Assembly: GCF_032854445.1 (NCBI RefSeq)
Contig: NC_088300.1
Coordinates: forward strand, 47,671,682-47,735,681
Direction of reading: 5' to 3'
DNA: 64,000 bases
DNA from: Liolophura sinensis
Taxonomy: Eukaryota; Mollusca; Polyplacophora; Chitonida; Chitonidae
The notes below the pieces were generated by a model. That model ran no database searches. It had not been told where the DNA came from and saw nothing but the letters and a program-made list of their open reading frames with translations. Within the stretch, counting starts at the first letter, position 1; the number at the start of each line of letters is the position of its first letter. This document shows positions 42,928 through 55,000 of this stretch, piece after piece. A program made the translations under genes and the position numbers.

Positions 42928-45900
42928 GTAAGTAGAATTTAATCTGCATAGTTATTTGGGAGAGGCCTACAGGTGATGTTGAAAGAAATGTGTCGATTGG
43001 TTGTTATGAAATTGAAGTCGTGCAACAATTGGGATTCGAAAATGGAACATAACTTCAACAGATTCATCATATTTGTATCAACGAATTTATTCTTTTAGGT
43101 TATCTGAGTTGTTCGTGTTTAATTGACTTACGTGTGTATATGGAAGATTTACTGCAAAGACCAATTTTAAGCTTTTTCAATATTTATGGACAAGTCATGT
43201 CAGGCTGCTTGAGATTATCAGATAGAAGTTGGGTAGGATTAATGGTATTCCAATCAATTCCAAAACAATCAAAATTGATTAAGCGTATCTTATACCTTAA
43301 GATGCCCGCCTCCTGAGTTCTTCCCAGTTCATCTGGTCCCAGTTGTTCGAAAGTATATTAGCTAATACTAGTATTAAGCCACACTTTATATCTTAAATTT
43401 TAGCCAAACTCAGCAGCCGACGCAGTTCTGCAAAGTCAAAGTATAACAGCAGCAGTTTGAGTTCATATGTAATATACTGTTACACAATTTTTTTCGGCAA
43501 AATATATAAATATTTGGTTTAAATTTAAAGCTGGGATTAAGTCTTCAACCAGTTTTGAACAACCGGGTCCTGGCTCCTTTTGCCATACCTGCCATTTTCG
43601 GTCATACGGATCGATCTGGGTCGACACCTGTTCCGGCTGATCCTCTTCTGAGTTTAAGGCAGATGGGTTTTAAGCTAGCTGCCGAAGAGCTGTGGTTTTG
43701 TCTGGTCTCTGCCTTGTTTCCTCCACTCATAAACTCTGCTGTATTTATTTGATTGGGTGCACGAGGTGTCGTGTCTCGTGTCTTCGACATGGCGTCCTTG
43801 TGAATCAGCACTTTACTGTAAATATGCCAGCACCGAGACTGGTCTGCTTCAGACATTCACAAAGTCGCATTATAATCGAAATAATAATTCAAAAGTAATG
43901 TTAAAACCCAAACCCATGTATAAGCACAAAGCCAATATCCTCATGTTTAATGAGTATATGTACATGTGTTAACAGAAAAATGCAGTGGTATGGATGCGGG
44001 TATGAGTGTAGGGTTGAACGCAGACTGCCGCACATATGCCGTGTGCCCGGAGCGCTACAACATGAGACAGTTTCCTATCCAGTTTTGCGCGCCAGGAACT
44101 CTGTTTGACAGCGTCCTCAACCAGTGCAATGCTCCCGAATTCGTCGACTGTGCGGGGTCAGGATTAGCCGGTAAGTTCGGCATATTTTTAATGGCAAAAC
44201 TTTGAGATCACACTCTTTCGTCGCTGAAGGAAAAAAGTCCTCCTCTGTATCATGTGATTTTTCAAGTATGATAGGCAACTTTTGCTAACATAATTTTACT
44301 GACAATCTGTCTCCCCGTGTTCCGGAGGCACAAATGACATCTCTGCGTAAGGAACTTCTTAAAGGGATACATAACCATTTCTGATTGGCAGGCGTTGGAG
44401 ACAGGCATGTCTAGGCTATGCCAAGCTTGAGCTGAATATTAGCTAGGTCTTTGACAGATTTATTCAAGCGTGATCAAAGCTGAACCGTTTAACCCTTTCG
44501 GCCAATCATTGCCTGTTTTGTCTTTGTTTAAGTTCACAAATCTTCAGCTCCTCAATTTTCTCAATCGGTCATCAAATCTAAATAATTTTCGAAAATAGTT
44601 GATAACATCTCTGGCAGGTTTTTGCAGCGGATTATGTAATAATACGCAAGTAATGTAGCACCCATCGGTCAACGCAATGAAAGTTGCCGTGAAATGACAT
44701 AAAATCCGTTCCCGAATTTTGTAATAAAATTTTCATGTAATGTAATAACATAGATTACAAGAGATATATGCAATAATCTGTCTTTATTCAAGTGCTCAAG
44801 AGAAGCCCTTTGTTTCTCTTAACGTTATTTTGTCTAGGATACGATGAAATGCTCGATAGAAACCGTACACCTTCGATAAGTTCCTTTCCAACATTGAAAC
44901 ACACGACCGTTCACAAATAAGCCGTGGCTGTCAATACGGCTTTAGTCAAATCACCAAAAGAGTCTCTTGGTTATACAACCCATTGGCATGACAGACATGG
45001 TTACATCAGGAGTTTATTTGTCCGTCTGTCTGTATTTCCGCCTGACCGACAGTGCGTTTGTCTGTCTGTCTTCCTGTCTTTACGTTACGCGTGATATTGC
45101 ATTACAAGGACGTTTATTTTGCCTTGCACTGTGAAGGTTAGATTATTTGCATATTATTAAATTAAGTGATATAACACAGGTGACATGGTTCAATACGACC
45201 ATTTTAACCTTTCTTACCTTTTCAACATTTAATCGACATCTGTTGTTATTTCAGTCACTTCCAGGCTTTGCAAAAGGCACATAATGAAACAATGATTGTT
45301 AAATGTTTCCTGTCGTTTGGCCTTCAGATCCGTGTGCCGGTCAGGCTGATGGTAATAGGGAAGACGCCATGAGGAGTGGGCCAGCCAAAGGTGCAGTTCT
45401 CGTTTGTCAAGAAGGCCGAACTGTTGGTGGAGTCAGTTGTAACCAATGCGAGCAGTATTCTCCCAACTCAGAAACAGGTTGTTCTCCAATCCCAGACTGC
45501 GTCCGGAACGAACCACAATTCAGTAAGTACTTTTTACACCAGCTCAAATAAACGAGCGCCAGTTCCACAATAAATCTTCGTCTTGCACTCAGGCCCTTCG
45601 CAAGGTGAATGGACCATGCTGAAAGATTTTCAAAAAACTATTCGCCCATAGATGAGATACACCAAGCAACATATAGTGGTTAATGCAGCTAAAGTTTACT
45701 ATTCAGTTTAAAAGCCCGAGTCACTGAGATACCTGCCTGGCCATTTTCCACGAACACATTAGTACTACTACTAATAACCTGCGGATGGTCGTGGGATTCC
45801 CCCTGATTTCCTCCCACCATAATGCCAGCCGCCGTCGCATAATTGAAATGTTCGTGAGTGTGGCGCAAAACCCCAGTCGAAGAATTAAATAAATAAAGTA

Positions 45901-46399
45901 CTTCAGTTACCATGCGATATAGATGGCAACGTGTCTGGCTATCTGTAAGCTATCCCTTCTTCCGTTAGTGTCTGATGTCGGTGACAAGATATCTAGCTGA
46001 CTGTGAGCTACCCCTGTTCACTGTGTGGTGTCGACAAACGTGTCGGGCTAACTGTAAGACACTTTTCCTCACCCCTCAAGTCTCCTTATTCTGGACTACA
46101 CCGGACTCATTTACAGTCCAGTAATTGCTAGTTATCGTATAGTCAGGCATATCATTTTATGGTAATAAATCAATCATTCAGTACAAACGGGGTTTATTAT
46201 ATAACAGTAGACGTCATTTTTTGGTTCCAAAGTGATATTCTTGTTCCCATGTTGATTTTCAGCTTGCAACCTGGAAGTGAACCCAGAAAACAGCGCCCAG
46301 TTCATTGCTTTGGCGCCAGGTGGTAATATCGTAATGGATTGTTCTAACGGTACTGTATTCAACCAGGAGGCCTGTGGGTGTGTTGTCTTCGGTTCTTAG
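42822..46399 (+). CDS. Secreted chitin-binding (peritrophin-A) protein 1, 4 exons
   Basis: Exons 42822-42927, 43976-44170, 45328-45522, 46263-46399; all introns are phase 1 and the total is 210 residues. Seen: a signal peptide (MDFKLLRLLLPIMATVGLVV, cleavage near residue 21). Exon 2 holds a six-cysteine CBM14 domain (C38, C53, C59, C73, C86, C94) with CRTYAVC and APGTLFD. Exon 3 carries a second Cys-rich module (DPCAGQADG, CQEGRTVGGVSCNQC, GCSPIPDC). Exon 4 is a half-module (ACNLEVNPENSAQF, MDCSNGTVFNQEACGCV). Known: CBM14 domains bind chitin in peritrophic matrix, cuticle and shell matrix. The tissue cannot be told here. It has a tail-to-tail paralogue at 56306-51887. No membrane anchor or enzyme domain is seen. 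Confidence 0.9.
43976..44170 (+). CDS. Chitin-binding gene 1, exon 2 (CBM14 domain)
   Basis: Acceptor GTTAACAG/AAAAATGC, donor GCCG/GTAAGT. Cysteine spacing 14-5-13-12-7 fits the peritrophin-A pattern. Confidence 0.93.
44355..44540 (+). repeat. About 190-bp dispersed repeat, copy in intron 2
   Basis: AAAGGGATACATAACCATTT, CTGATTGGCAGGCGTTGGAG, CATGTCTAGGCTATG and GATTTATTCAAGCGTGATCA match, base by base with about 75% identity, the copy just past the gene's stop at 46448-46630. Confidence 0.75.
45328..45522 (+). CDS. Chitin-binding gene 1, exon 3 (second Cys module)
   Basis: Acceptor TTGGCCTTCAG/ATCC, donor TTCA/GTAAGT. Encodes DPCAGQADG and CQEGRTVGGVSCNQC. Confidence 0.9.
45775..45900 (+). 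mobile_element. SINE family 1, 3' half, in intron 3
   Basis: AACCTGCGGATGGTCGTGGG, TTTCCTCCCACCATAATGCC, TCGCATAATTGAAATGTTCG, then (AAAT)n. Head missing. Confidence 0.85.
46263..46399 (+). CDS. Chitin-binding gene 1, exon 4 and stop
   Basis: Acceptor GTTGATTTTCAG/CTTG. 137 bases, ending VVFGS-TAG. The same length as the last exon of gene 2. ATAATAAAACC at about 46650 could hold a poly(A) signal. Confidence 0.9.
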
Positions 46400-46447
46400 T
46401 TTTGGAACTAAGCTTCCGGTATGCAGGTACAGGATTTGTAAAGCATA

Positions 46448-46630
46448 ACCTTAAAGGCATACAGAATTGGTTTTGATTGGCAGAGGCATATCTAGGCCCT
46501 GTCTGGCCTAAGCTGAATTTTAGGTGTGGGGGATTTATTCAAGCATGACCAAGGTCCACTGTCAGCCAATCAGTGTCGATTCCGCACTCCTTTAAACAAA
46601 ATGTTTACCGTTATATTCACAAAGTTCTGT
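46448..46630 (+). repeat. About 190-bp dispersed repeat, 3' flanking copy
   Basis: CTTAAAGGCATACAGAATTG, TGATTGGCAGAGGCATATCT, AGGCCCTGTCTGGCC and GATTTATTCAAGCATGACCA. Partner of 44355-44540; overlaps the likely 3' UTR of chitin-binding gene 1. Confidence 0.75.
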
Positions 46631-46639
46631 TCCCAGTAA

Positions 46640-48020
46640 AATGAAAAGTATAATAAAACCCAGCGTGGAAGAATTGTTTTAATTCGCACCACGACACCAT
46701 ATTACTTTGATATATCCTTTTTGAGGTAATACATTAACGAATGAATTAATCTGCCAAATGATCATTCAGTCGATTGAAATAAATGAACCACGAAACTTAA
46801 TTGATAAAAAATGTAAATAAATGGTCCAGCAGATGACTACAAAACTAGAAAAACATTTTGTTCCAGGAAACCCAGTATTGACGACTGGCTACAAAGGAAG
46901 TTAACGCTGGCGTTTCACAGAAATAGAAACGATATATTAGATGGAAAAGAACTCGTTATTTTGTTCAAACAACAATACCTGTCTCTTGGAAATAAAATGA
47001 GTAATGCATCAGTGAAGAATGAGCCTCTATACATTGACTCTTGTCTTCCTTATTGTTAAATATTGTGATGATCAACGTGATTTACAGCCACCGGATATGG
47101 CTGAAAGATTTAGAATGATACTTGATTTCGGATAATGTATCATTACGGATAATGCACATGTATTTGTATCAATAGTTAGCATTTTAACAGTGAAGTCGAT
47201 AAAGTCAAAAAAAAAAAAACAACAGTTCACAATTCAAGTCAGCACAGTGATGTAGACTGTGTCTAAGAGTGCTATTACTCGGAATTACATACATTCAAAT
47301 TATGGATTTCTAATTTGGGCCCGTATTTGTCAAGCTGCTTAAGGCTTTTGTCATAAACTGCAAGAACATAAAAAGACAAACTAAGAATAAGAAAAAAACA
47401 GTTGGTACATTATTCTTTTGTAAAGAATCAGTCTACAAATTTTAAACTTCCTACAGCAAAACATTTTAGTTGTACCTGTATTTGAAATTTTGACTTAAGT
47501 CTTAAGACGCTTGATAAATATAGGCCCTAGTCTTTATGGTTCATAATGCCGGTGACATGGTACTCTGACGTCTCGACAATTTTTGTTTTTTGTATTCACC
47601 TATATAGACGAAATTTTTGTGGACATTATTTAAGTAATGTTTCACTTTTTGGTATTACGAGCTATTCCAACTTTAAAACTGTGGCTAGATTGAGATCAGC
47701 TGGTACTGAATTCAAAATACCTAAACTGCAGCTATACATATGGCTCATTAGGCACACCAAAGAATTCAAACTTATTACCAAGTTGGCTTATTACCAAGTT
47801 GGCTCCAGCCTAATATTTCAAAACCTTCTTTTCACATCAGGGACTGATTCCACAAAGACATTTCTGACTTTGAATTTGAAATACGATCTTAAAGCTTATT
47901 TTCGGTTTAATAAAGTAATTTTCTCCACCACATCAGTGTTATCAACCAAATGTATACAAATTTCAACTTTTAACTTAAATATTAACTTAGGTCAGAAATG
48001 GCTTTGTGGAATCGGCCCCG
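46640..48020. other. Intergenic, nothing recognised
   Basis: AT-rich. A long plus-strand frame (47546-48286) is random until it runs into the 24-bp array. Confidence 0.4.
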
Positions 48021-48027
48021 GGGTCCA

Positions 48028-48360
48028 AAGCCTATATGGGATCATATCACTACAATGTTTCGGGGTCACATCACCACAATGTTTCGGGGTCATATCACTA
48101 CAATGTTTCGGGGTCACATCACTAGAATGTTTCGGGGGTAAGATCACTACAATGTTGCGGGGTCATATTACTACTATGTTTCGGGAACATATCACTACAA
48201 TGTTTCGGGGTCATATCACTACAATGTTTCGGGATCATATCACTACAATGTTTCGGGGTCACATCACTAGAATGTTTCGGGGGTAAGATCACTACAATGT
48301 TGCGGGGTCATATTACTACAGTGTTTCGGGATCACATCACTACAATGTTTCGGGGATAAA
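48028..48360. repeat. 24-bp minisatellite, about 14 copies
   Basis: Unit ATCACTACAATGTTTCGGGG followed by TCAT, with variants GGGTAAG and AACAT. A higher-order block of about 145 bases ending in GGGGTAAGATCACTACAATG is repeated. Confidence 0.92.
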
Positions 48361-49093
48361 GCATGTTTCGAGAATGCACAATAAGAGCATATATAATTAA
48401 CAAAAGTTTGACACAAGCTGGGAAATAGTTGCCTTCTTTGCAAAAATTTATATCTTCAGGTTTCGTACACGACAGGAATGCTGGTCGATCTTTCTTTAGC
48501 GTTGACATAATAGCTCGTTGTAAATGTCGTGCTAAAGAAAATATCCTTTTCATCCACAAAAATGTCTCAGAAAAAAAAGGTAGATAACATGGAGTTGGAA
48601 CGAAGCATTTTGCATGAAGCGATACAGCATGGGCAATTACCATTTATAAAACTTGTAAAAACACGTCTGCACCTTCGTACTTCCTGCAAGCACCCGTATA
48701 TGTGATTCATCACTCATGGTGTGTTATGTAGAATTCCGTTGTCAATGTGTACGGTAAGTAAAACTTTTCCAAAAATAATAATAATAATAATAAATGCATA
48801 TCATTCATCACATACTATTATTACTGATCGCGGGTCTTTCGTCCACTGGGGCTTTTGTCTGACCCCCGAAAACTTTACATTCAGTTATTTTTTTAACTTT
48901 CTTAAATTACATTAAATGCAATTCATTATTTGAAAATGGACTTCTGCACCATATCTATAACGCCGATGTTTTTGTAAACTTTTATTTTCTGTTCTCATAC
49001 ACACACTCATCAGTGTAGCTCTTATAACTTTGTACAAGCCCTTGGGATGTCGCCGTGGCCGAATAATACAAATATGGTCTATAAAGCTCACCA

Positions 49094-49225
49094 GGGGCCT
49101 CCGTGGCTCAGTTGGTTTCCCCCAAGTTCTGCCCGGTTTCCTCCCACCATAATGTTGGCCGCCCTTTTATAAGTGAAATATTCTTGAGTACGGCGTAAAA
49201 CATCAAACACATAAATCAAATAAAT
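49094..49225 (+). mobile_element. SINE family 1, internally deleted, with duplication
   Basis: GGGGCCTCCGTGGCTCAGTT then a direct jump to CCCCAAGTTCTGCCCGGTTT, CCTCCCACCATAATG and GAAATATTCTTGAGTACGGC. Perfect 13-base duplication ATAAAGCTCACCA at 49081-49093 and 49226-49238. Confidence 0.95.
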
Positions 49226-49797
49226 ATAAAGCTCACCATAGATTTCAAATATTTAAATGCATTTAAATTTAATCAAGACGGTGCCCAACCTTATGGTAAT
49301 GCCATAAAATCCCGTACTGTAACAAGTATTACAACTATTGGGTCCCCGTAACGTAACAGTACTGCATTATCTGTAGAAAATTTTCTGGTATCTGGTAAAG
49401 TGCTGTGGGTGCCTTCGGGTTCTGCGCAGTTCAAGGTTTTGAATTTGGAAAGTTAAACTGATATAGTCCAGGCTGGTACATTTTGGTAAGCTTTTGGGTT
49501 CGCAAACTTTCAGTTACATTGTAAGATTAGGTAATGGGATTAAACCTGAAAACAATTTTTTTTAAAATTTCCCATCTATGAGGAGGCCGGGATACAGAGG
49601 CAGATACCGAAAGACCGGGTGTGGTAAGGCGGGGATTGGCCCCAGTGCAAAAAACTGTGCACTTTACGAAGCGAAACTGACTCTAGCTGTGAGTGACATC
49701 AACTGACACATTTGTAAGGCGACTTCTTTGTTCAGTTCTGTTTTACTGTTCGTTTCCTGTTACATGGCAACCATGCAACTCATAAAGTTCCTGGGGG

Positions 49798-50060
49798 GCC
49801 TCCATGGCAGAGGATTTAGCACGTCAGCGTGGAGCAATGATCCAGGAGCCTCTCATCAATGCGGTCGCCGTTAGTTGAACTTCAGCTCATGCTTGCTTCC
49901 TTTCCAGCTGCACGTGGGACCTCTGACAGCAACCTGTACACGGTCGTGGGTTTCTGTCCGGTTTCCTCCCACCATAATACTGGTCGCCCTGGTATATGTG
50001 AAATATTCTTGAGTACGATGCAAAACACCGATCAAATAAGTAATATAAATAAATAAATTA
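49798..50060 (+). mobile_element. SINE family 1, near full length
   Basis: GGCCTCCATGGCAGAGGATT, CCAGGAGCCTCTCATCAATG, CGTGGGTTTCTGTCCGGTTT, GAAATATTCTTGAGTACGAT, then (AAAT)n. Confidence 0.92.
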
Positions 50061-50224
50061 CAAAAGCTTCAAACATGCACTGAAACAATGTATATGTCAT
50101 AAAATCGAAAAATGAATACCACATGTGCGCTCCAACAAGATTCACGTATTATTTCGCTACAGTTGCCACACACTACGTAATACCATAGCTTAACAATTAT
50201 CCATTCTAATTCATGATACTACTT

Positions 50225-50335
50225 GCTCTGCCCGGTTTCTTCCCACAATAATGTTGTGAAGTGAAATATTCTTGAGGGCGGCGTAAAACACCAATAAAAA
50301 AACACCAATGAAATAAAATAAATAAAATAAGTAAT
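50225..50335 (+). mobile_element. SINE family 1, 3' fragment
   Basis: CTCTGCCCGGTTTCTTCCCA, AAGTGAAATATTCTTGAGGG, CGGCGTAAAACACCAAT, ACACCAATGAAATAAAATAA. Confidence 0.88.
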
Positions 50336-50464
50336 TCATGTTAACACCTATTTAATGCAATCCTATATCTTCTCTCACACAAAAGTATGTGCCCAAAGAA
50401 AAAAAAGAAGCACAAAAAATCGAATTCTTCCAAGTCTTGCAGCCCGTTTTTCATAATGACTTCT

Positions 50465-50650
50465 GCAGTGACCCGCGGCACGAGGACGATGCGAATCGCG
50501 CGCGAATGGCTCCGTCCTCGTGCCGCTGCCCGCGGGACGAGGAGACGAGGATGGTCACCGTTCGCGAGCGAACGGTACAGTCCTCGTCCCCTCGTGTCGC
50601 ACCCCTCGGATACGCGATTTGCATCGTGCTCTTGTCATCATCCGGTTGCC
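50465..50650. mobile_element. GC-rich foldback insertion
   Basis: Sharp GC island in AT-rich DNA. GCACGAGGACGATGCGAAT..CGCG at 50478 is mirrored by CGCGATTTGCATCGTGCTCT at about 50613. Inside, GCGGCACGAGGAC pairs with GTCCTCGTGCCGC and ACCGTTCGC with GCGAACGGT. It interrupts part D of the repeat copy. No coding frame is credible. Confidence 0.65.
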
Positions 50651-50904
50651 ATAGACTTCGTTAGTCAACTGTTCTATGAAGAATGCCTGGCAGACTATGG
50701 CAGAAATACCGATTTTAAACTTGCCAGAATATGACAAAACTGATCACATTATGAAGTTTAGGTTTTACACATGAAGACAAACGTTAACCAAAACGAAACT
50801 AGTTTCAGATATTTTTCTGGCTAACGTTGATCTTCTTACTGTAAATTTAACATTGTGCCTCGTTTGAACGGAAAATTGATGTTTTTGTCCGGAAGTTCAT
50901 TTTT

Positions 50905-51880
50905 GGAGGGCTATTACTACGCTGCATCTCTTTTATGGTCGTATATCTTATATGAGTGATTCGACCAAGTTTAATATTTCTGACTTGGAAATTTACAGAA
51001 GAGTGAAATTTTAAAATTTGCACTTTCTTACCGTATCTCTGTGGGGTCGATTCTCCGTCTTATCGTACCAGGCCCCTTGAGAATACATTCCAACTGAATG
51101 CAGATGTTCCAACGGAATGCTTCATTTCGATGCATTGCTCAGAAACATGCGAGACTCAGGATTACTCATAGTGTAAAACATATTACATAATGGACAGAAT
51201 GCACTCGGCCAAGGTTACCCATGATGTAATAATTATTACTGTATGGGTAGTACAACCCGTAGTGTAATAACGTTACACTACAGGTAGCAGCTGTTAGACC
51301 TACATGTAGCCTGACAATGCTACATTGCGTGTAGCAAGTAGCAGTCTTCCTTAATTTGATGGATTTGTGTTGAATCCGAACTAAACAATGCCATCACTGA
51401 TATCTTCAATACCATAGATGGAAGGTACAGGACTGTTCGGAGTAAACCACAGACCTTTATCATGTTAGTGACGAACTTTTCCACGGGTGCATAACGCACA
51501 GATGTTCAAGCGTAACATACAGGACACGAACTTCGTGAATGACCGCTATATACATGTTCCAACGAACGCGCCACTAGCTGGCTTATTGACTCTCAGGACT
51601 AGTACAGTTGAAAACTGAAAAATTCTCCGTTCAGGGCATTGTGAGCCCGAGTGTTTGAGAAACAGGACCAGTCCCATATATATGCTTGGATATGTGTATT
51701 TATACTCCGAATAAGCCAGCAAAATGTACTTAATACAGAGAAAGTATGTAAATGGCTTACATGGATAGTACTTAGGCGAACTTTTAAACAATAAGCGAGT
51801 TTCCAAGCATGAGTAGTGAAAATGACCAATGGAATAACGTTTTCATATTGTAATGTCAGACTTCCTTATATGTGTTACAT
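50905..51880. other. Intergenic, nothing recognised
   Basis: Repeated GTGTAATAA/TTACACTA motifs at 51160-51310 form a short, loosely palindromic patch. No exon. Confidence 0.4.
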
Positions 51881-51886
51881 TTTGTA

Positions 51887-52023
51887 TTAGACATTTTCGA
51901 AGACACAGTTACATTCAGCCTCTGAGAAGACAGTTCCTTCCGCACAGTCCATTAATGTCCTCGTTTCCGCTCCGATTGCAAAGTACTGTTGTGAATTGCT
52001 GGGGTTCATTTCCAAATGACAAT
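51887..52023 (-). CDS. Chitin-binding gene 2, exon 4 and stop
   Basis: Acceptor TTATATTCTAG/ATTG; 137 bases to the stop at 51887, ending CVFENV. Confidence 0.92.
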
Positions 52024-55000
52024 CTAGAATATAACAGACCGACTTTTTAGTACCATTAGACCTGGGTATTGTCATTATATAAAAAGATACAGGATTATTT
52101 TATTAAAACAAAGGTATATGCATAACGGAATCAGAAGTGGGAACGTATGGAAATGGGAAAGCATTCACAGGGAGCTGAATACGTACTCTCCCTCCCGATA
52201 GTTTCTCTAGAGAGTACCGATTCAAACGTGTTGACAAAATTCTCTTTCAAGAAATGGCTTACATAAAGTTTTCTGAACAAGCGCAACTGACCACCAATAA
52301 CCAGGGTGTTCCAAACTGACATTCTGGTGATGTATTTGTGGTTGTTGATGTTGGATGCAAAAATAGCTTCAGACTAATTATCTGCGTCGACATATTTAAA
52401 GGCCACCGCAGAGAACAATACGTTTACAGAAGTTTAAATTAAGTAAATAGAAAGCCAGATGTAGATCGGTAAGCCTGAAGAACAAATGAAGGAATGTTAA
52501 CTTTGGCTAGCGAGATAACTTTGCGCAAAGGTTATTCAGCAAGGGGGACCTCCGTGGCTCAGTCGGTTAGCGCGCTAGCGCAGCGTAATCACCCAGCAGC
52601 CTCTCACCAATGCGGTCGCTGTTAGTTCAAGTCTAGCTCATGCTGGCTTCCTCTCCGGCCGTAAGTGGGAAGGTCTGCCAGCAACCTGCTGATGCTCGTG
52701 GGTTTCCCCCGGGCTGTGCCCGGTTTCCACCCACCATAATGCTGGCCGCAGTCGTATAAGTGAAATATTCTTGAGTACGGCGTAAAACACCAATCAAATA
52801 ATAAATAAATATTCAGCAAGGAAGTTATATGTCCCATCAAACTCACGTTCATCAGACACGGTTCTGAGACATTCTGCAGTAAGTGCAGCTATAGTTTGGC
52901 TGCCAATAACCCCATGTTCATTGGCAACTTCGCATACAAAATGTACTGAAAGTGTTCTCTTGATGTTGAGCCAAACCTTACCTATATTTTGTCCAAATTG
53001 GGTCCTGTCGCAGTTGGGAATAGGAGTACAACCTTCGGTGGTGCTGACGTACTGTGAACAGATGTCACACAAAGCCCCGCCCACTGTCCGCCCCTCGAAA
53101 CACTGAATGATGGCTGTCTGGTTCTCCGTGCTCTGGCTAACGTCCAAGTTATACCCGTTAGGTTTACCGCTACATGGATCTACAGCCACATAGGAAAAAT
53201 GAAGATGTGAAATTCTAAGATTACTACATATATTAAATTAACTTTACCAGTCTGATGTATTCATAAAACGCGGTGTGTCAGTTGCGCATGGTCATCAGAG
53301 AGGTAATGTATGTGTGCTGTAGTCTACTAGTCTATTAGTCTATTATATTTGTGCTGATTCGGTTGCCTTGTTTCGAAATCAGGAGAGGGATCAACCAATC
53401 TTCAGCATAAGAATCTGTGCTTTACGCAGAAAGTGTAATCTTTTATAGCTATAGTTTTGTTATATAAAATCCACTTTCAAGATTACATCTATCACTCTGA
53501 CAGATTCCGTTAGTCTGGACTCAATATTACAATTTTGATTAGTTCATAAGCGAATGTGAAGTGGAATGTATAGCAGTTTGAATTGCAAGGGAATTTATGT
53601 TTTCGATGATTAAGTTAGCTAAAGATGGGCCAACGAGAAAGGTATATATATACTTTCTAATATATAGCTCTACATGCATATCAAATTTCAGTGGCATCCG
53701 CCCATTATCTCTTTAACATAACTTTAAAGGTTTTGCAACAAAGTGACATATAGAATAACAAATCTTGAAAACAGCTGCGAATTGCAGTTTCTCCGAGGAT
53801 CTGTCCGAATTGAATATGTTTAATATTCCCATCAGGAACAATACACTTTCAGCTAGGAAACCAAATAAATAACTAGTCCTACCTGCCAGGCCGTTTGCAT
53901 TACAGTCAATCAGGTGAGCGTAGTTACACATGCGCATGTCCATATCAAAGAGCAGGCCTGGTGCACAGTACTCTATGAAAGGTCTGACGAAGAAGGGATC
54001 TGGGCAGCGGGAAAAAGTCCTACAGTCCGAGTCGAGGCTAACAGGGATTCGGAACGTGGTTCCGCTTTCTGGAAGTGCCCCACATTTCCCTGTCACACAA
54101 AAAATACAACAGTTCCAATTTTGTTCGTTAAACGTTTGAGGTTGCTTCTCTAAATGGCTTCGCCTTTTTCAGACAGTGTCGCAGGTGTAATCTATGTTTC
54201 AATGTCTGTGCTAAGCATCATGTCAGTGAGACTACAGTTGCTGTAAATCCGTTTTAGAGGCTTTTTTAACCGTAACTGTATCTACATTGTGCATGTGTAA
54301 GGAGCATATGTAATGGCCTCCGTGGTTTGTTTTGCGGGGCTCAGTTGGTTAGCGCGCTAGCACAGCGTAATCACCCAGGAGCCTCTCACCAATGCAGTCT
54401 CATGCTGGCTTCCTCTCCGGCTGTACGTGGGAAGGTCTGTCAGCAACCTGCGGATGGTCGTGGGATTCCCCCAGGCTGTGCCCGGTTTCCTCCCACCATA
54501 ATGCTGGCCGCCGTCGTATAAGTGAAATATTCTTGAGTACGGCGTAAAACACCAATCAAATAAATAAATAAATGTAATGATTTGCTGAATAAAATACAAT
54601 TTACCATGTTAAATAGCTGTACACAATGTAACTTGGGCTGCATGCCCATCTACCTAATGTGTCGTGGGATACATCCCTATCTACGCATGTTACATGCCTA
54701 TCTGGATACTGTGTCATAAGCTGCATGCCTACCTACACACTGTGTCGTGGGCTACATGCCTATCTACATACTGTGTCGTGGGCTACATTCCTACCCACAT
54801 ATGTAGGGTTGGAACTACATGCTGGTCTACACATATGATCTCGTGGACTACATGCCCATCTACATATGTAATTATTTAAAAACCTGATTTGTGTTTTACG
54901 CCTTACTAAGAAATATTTCACTTATACGACGGTGGTCAACATTATGGTGGGAGGAAACCGGAAAGAGCCTGACAACGTGCTATCTTGAGATACACGCATA

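Larger units (their letters stand above)
49605..50900. repeat. Unnamed dispersed repeat, copy 3 (A-C-D)
   Basis: Part A: GTAAGGCGGGGATTGGCCCC..GCAAAAAACTGTGCAC. Part C: ATACCACATGTGCGCTCCAA..GTATTATTTCGCTACAGTTG. Part D: AACACCTATTTAATGCAATC..AAAGAAGCACAAAAAATCG..GACAAACGTTAACCAAAACG. SINEs at 49798-50060 and 50225-50330 and a GC-rich foldback at 50465-50650 are inserted. Confidence 0.75.

Noticed and set aside
47546-48286. 246-codon plus-strand frame
   Set aside because: The second part is the 24-bp array and the first part has no recognisable domain, transmembrane pattern or splice sites.
50387-50737. Arg-rich frames on both strands
   Set aside because: They fall in the GC-rich foldback; composition explains the open frames.
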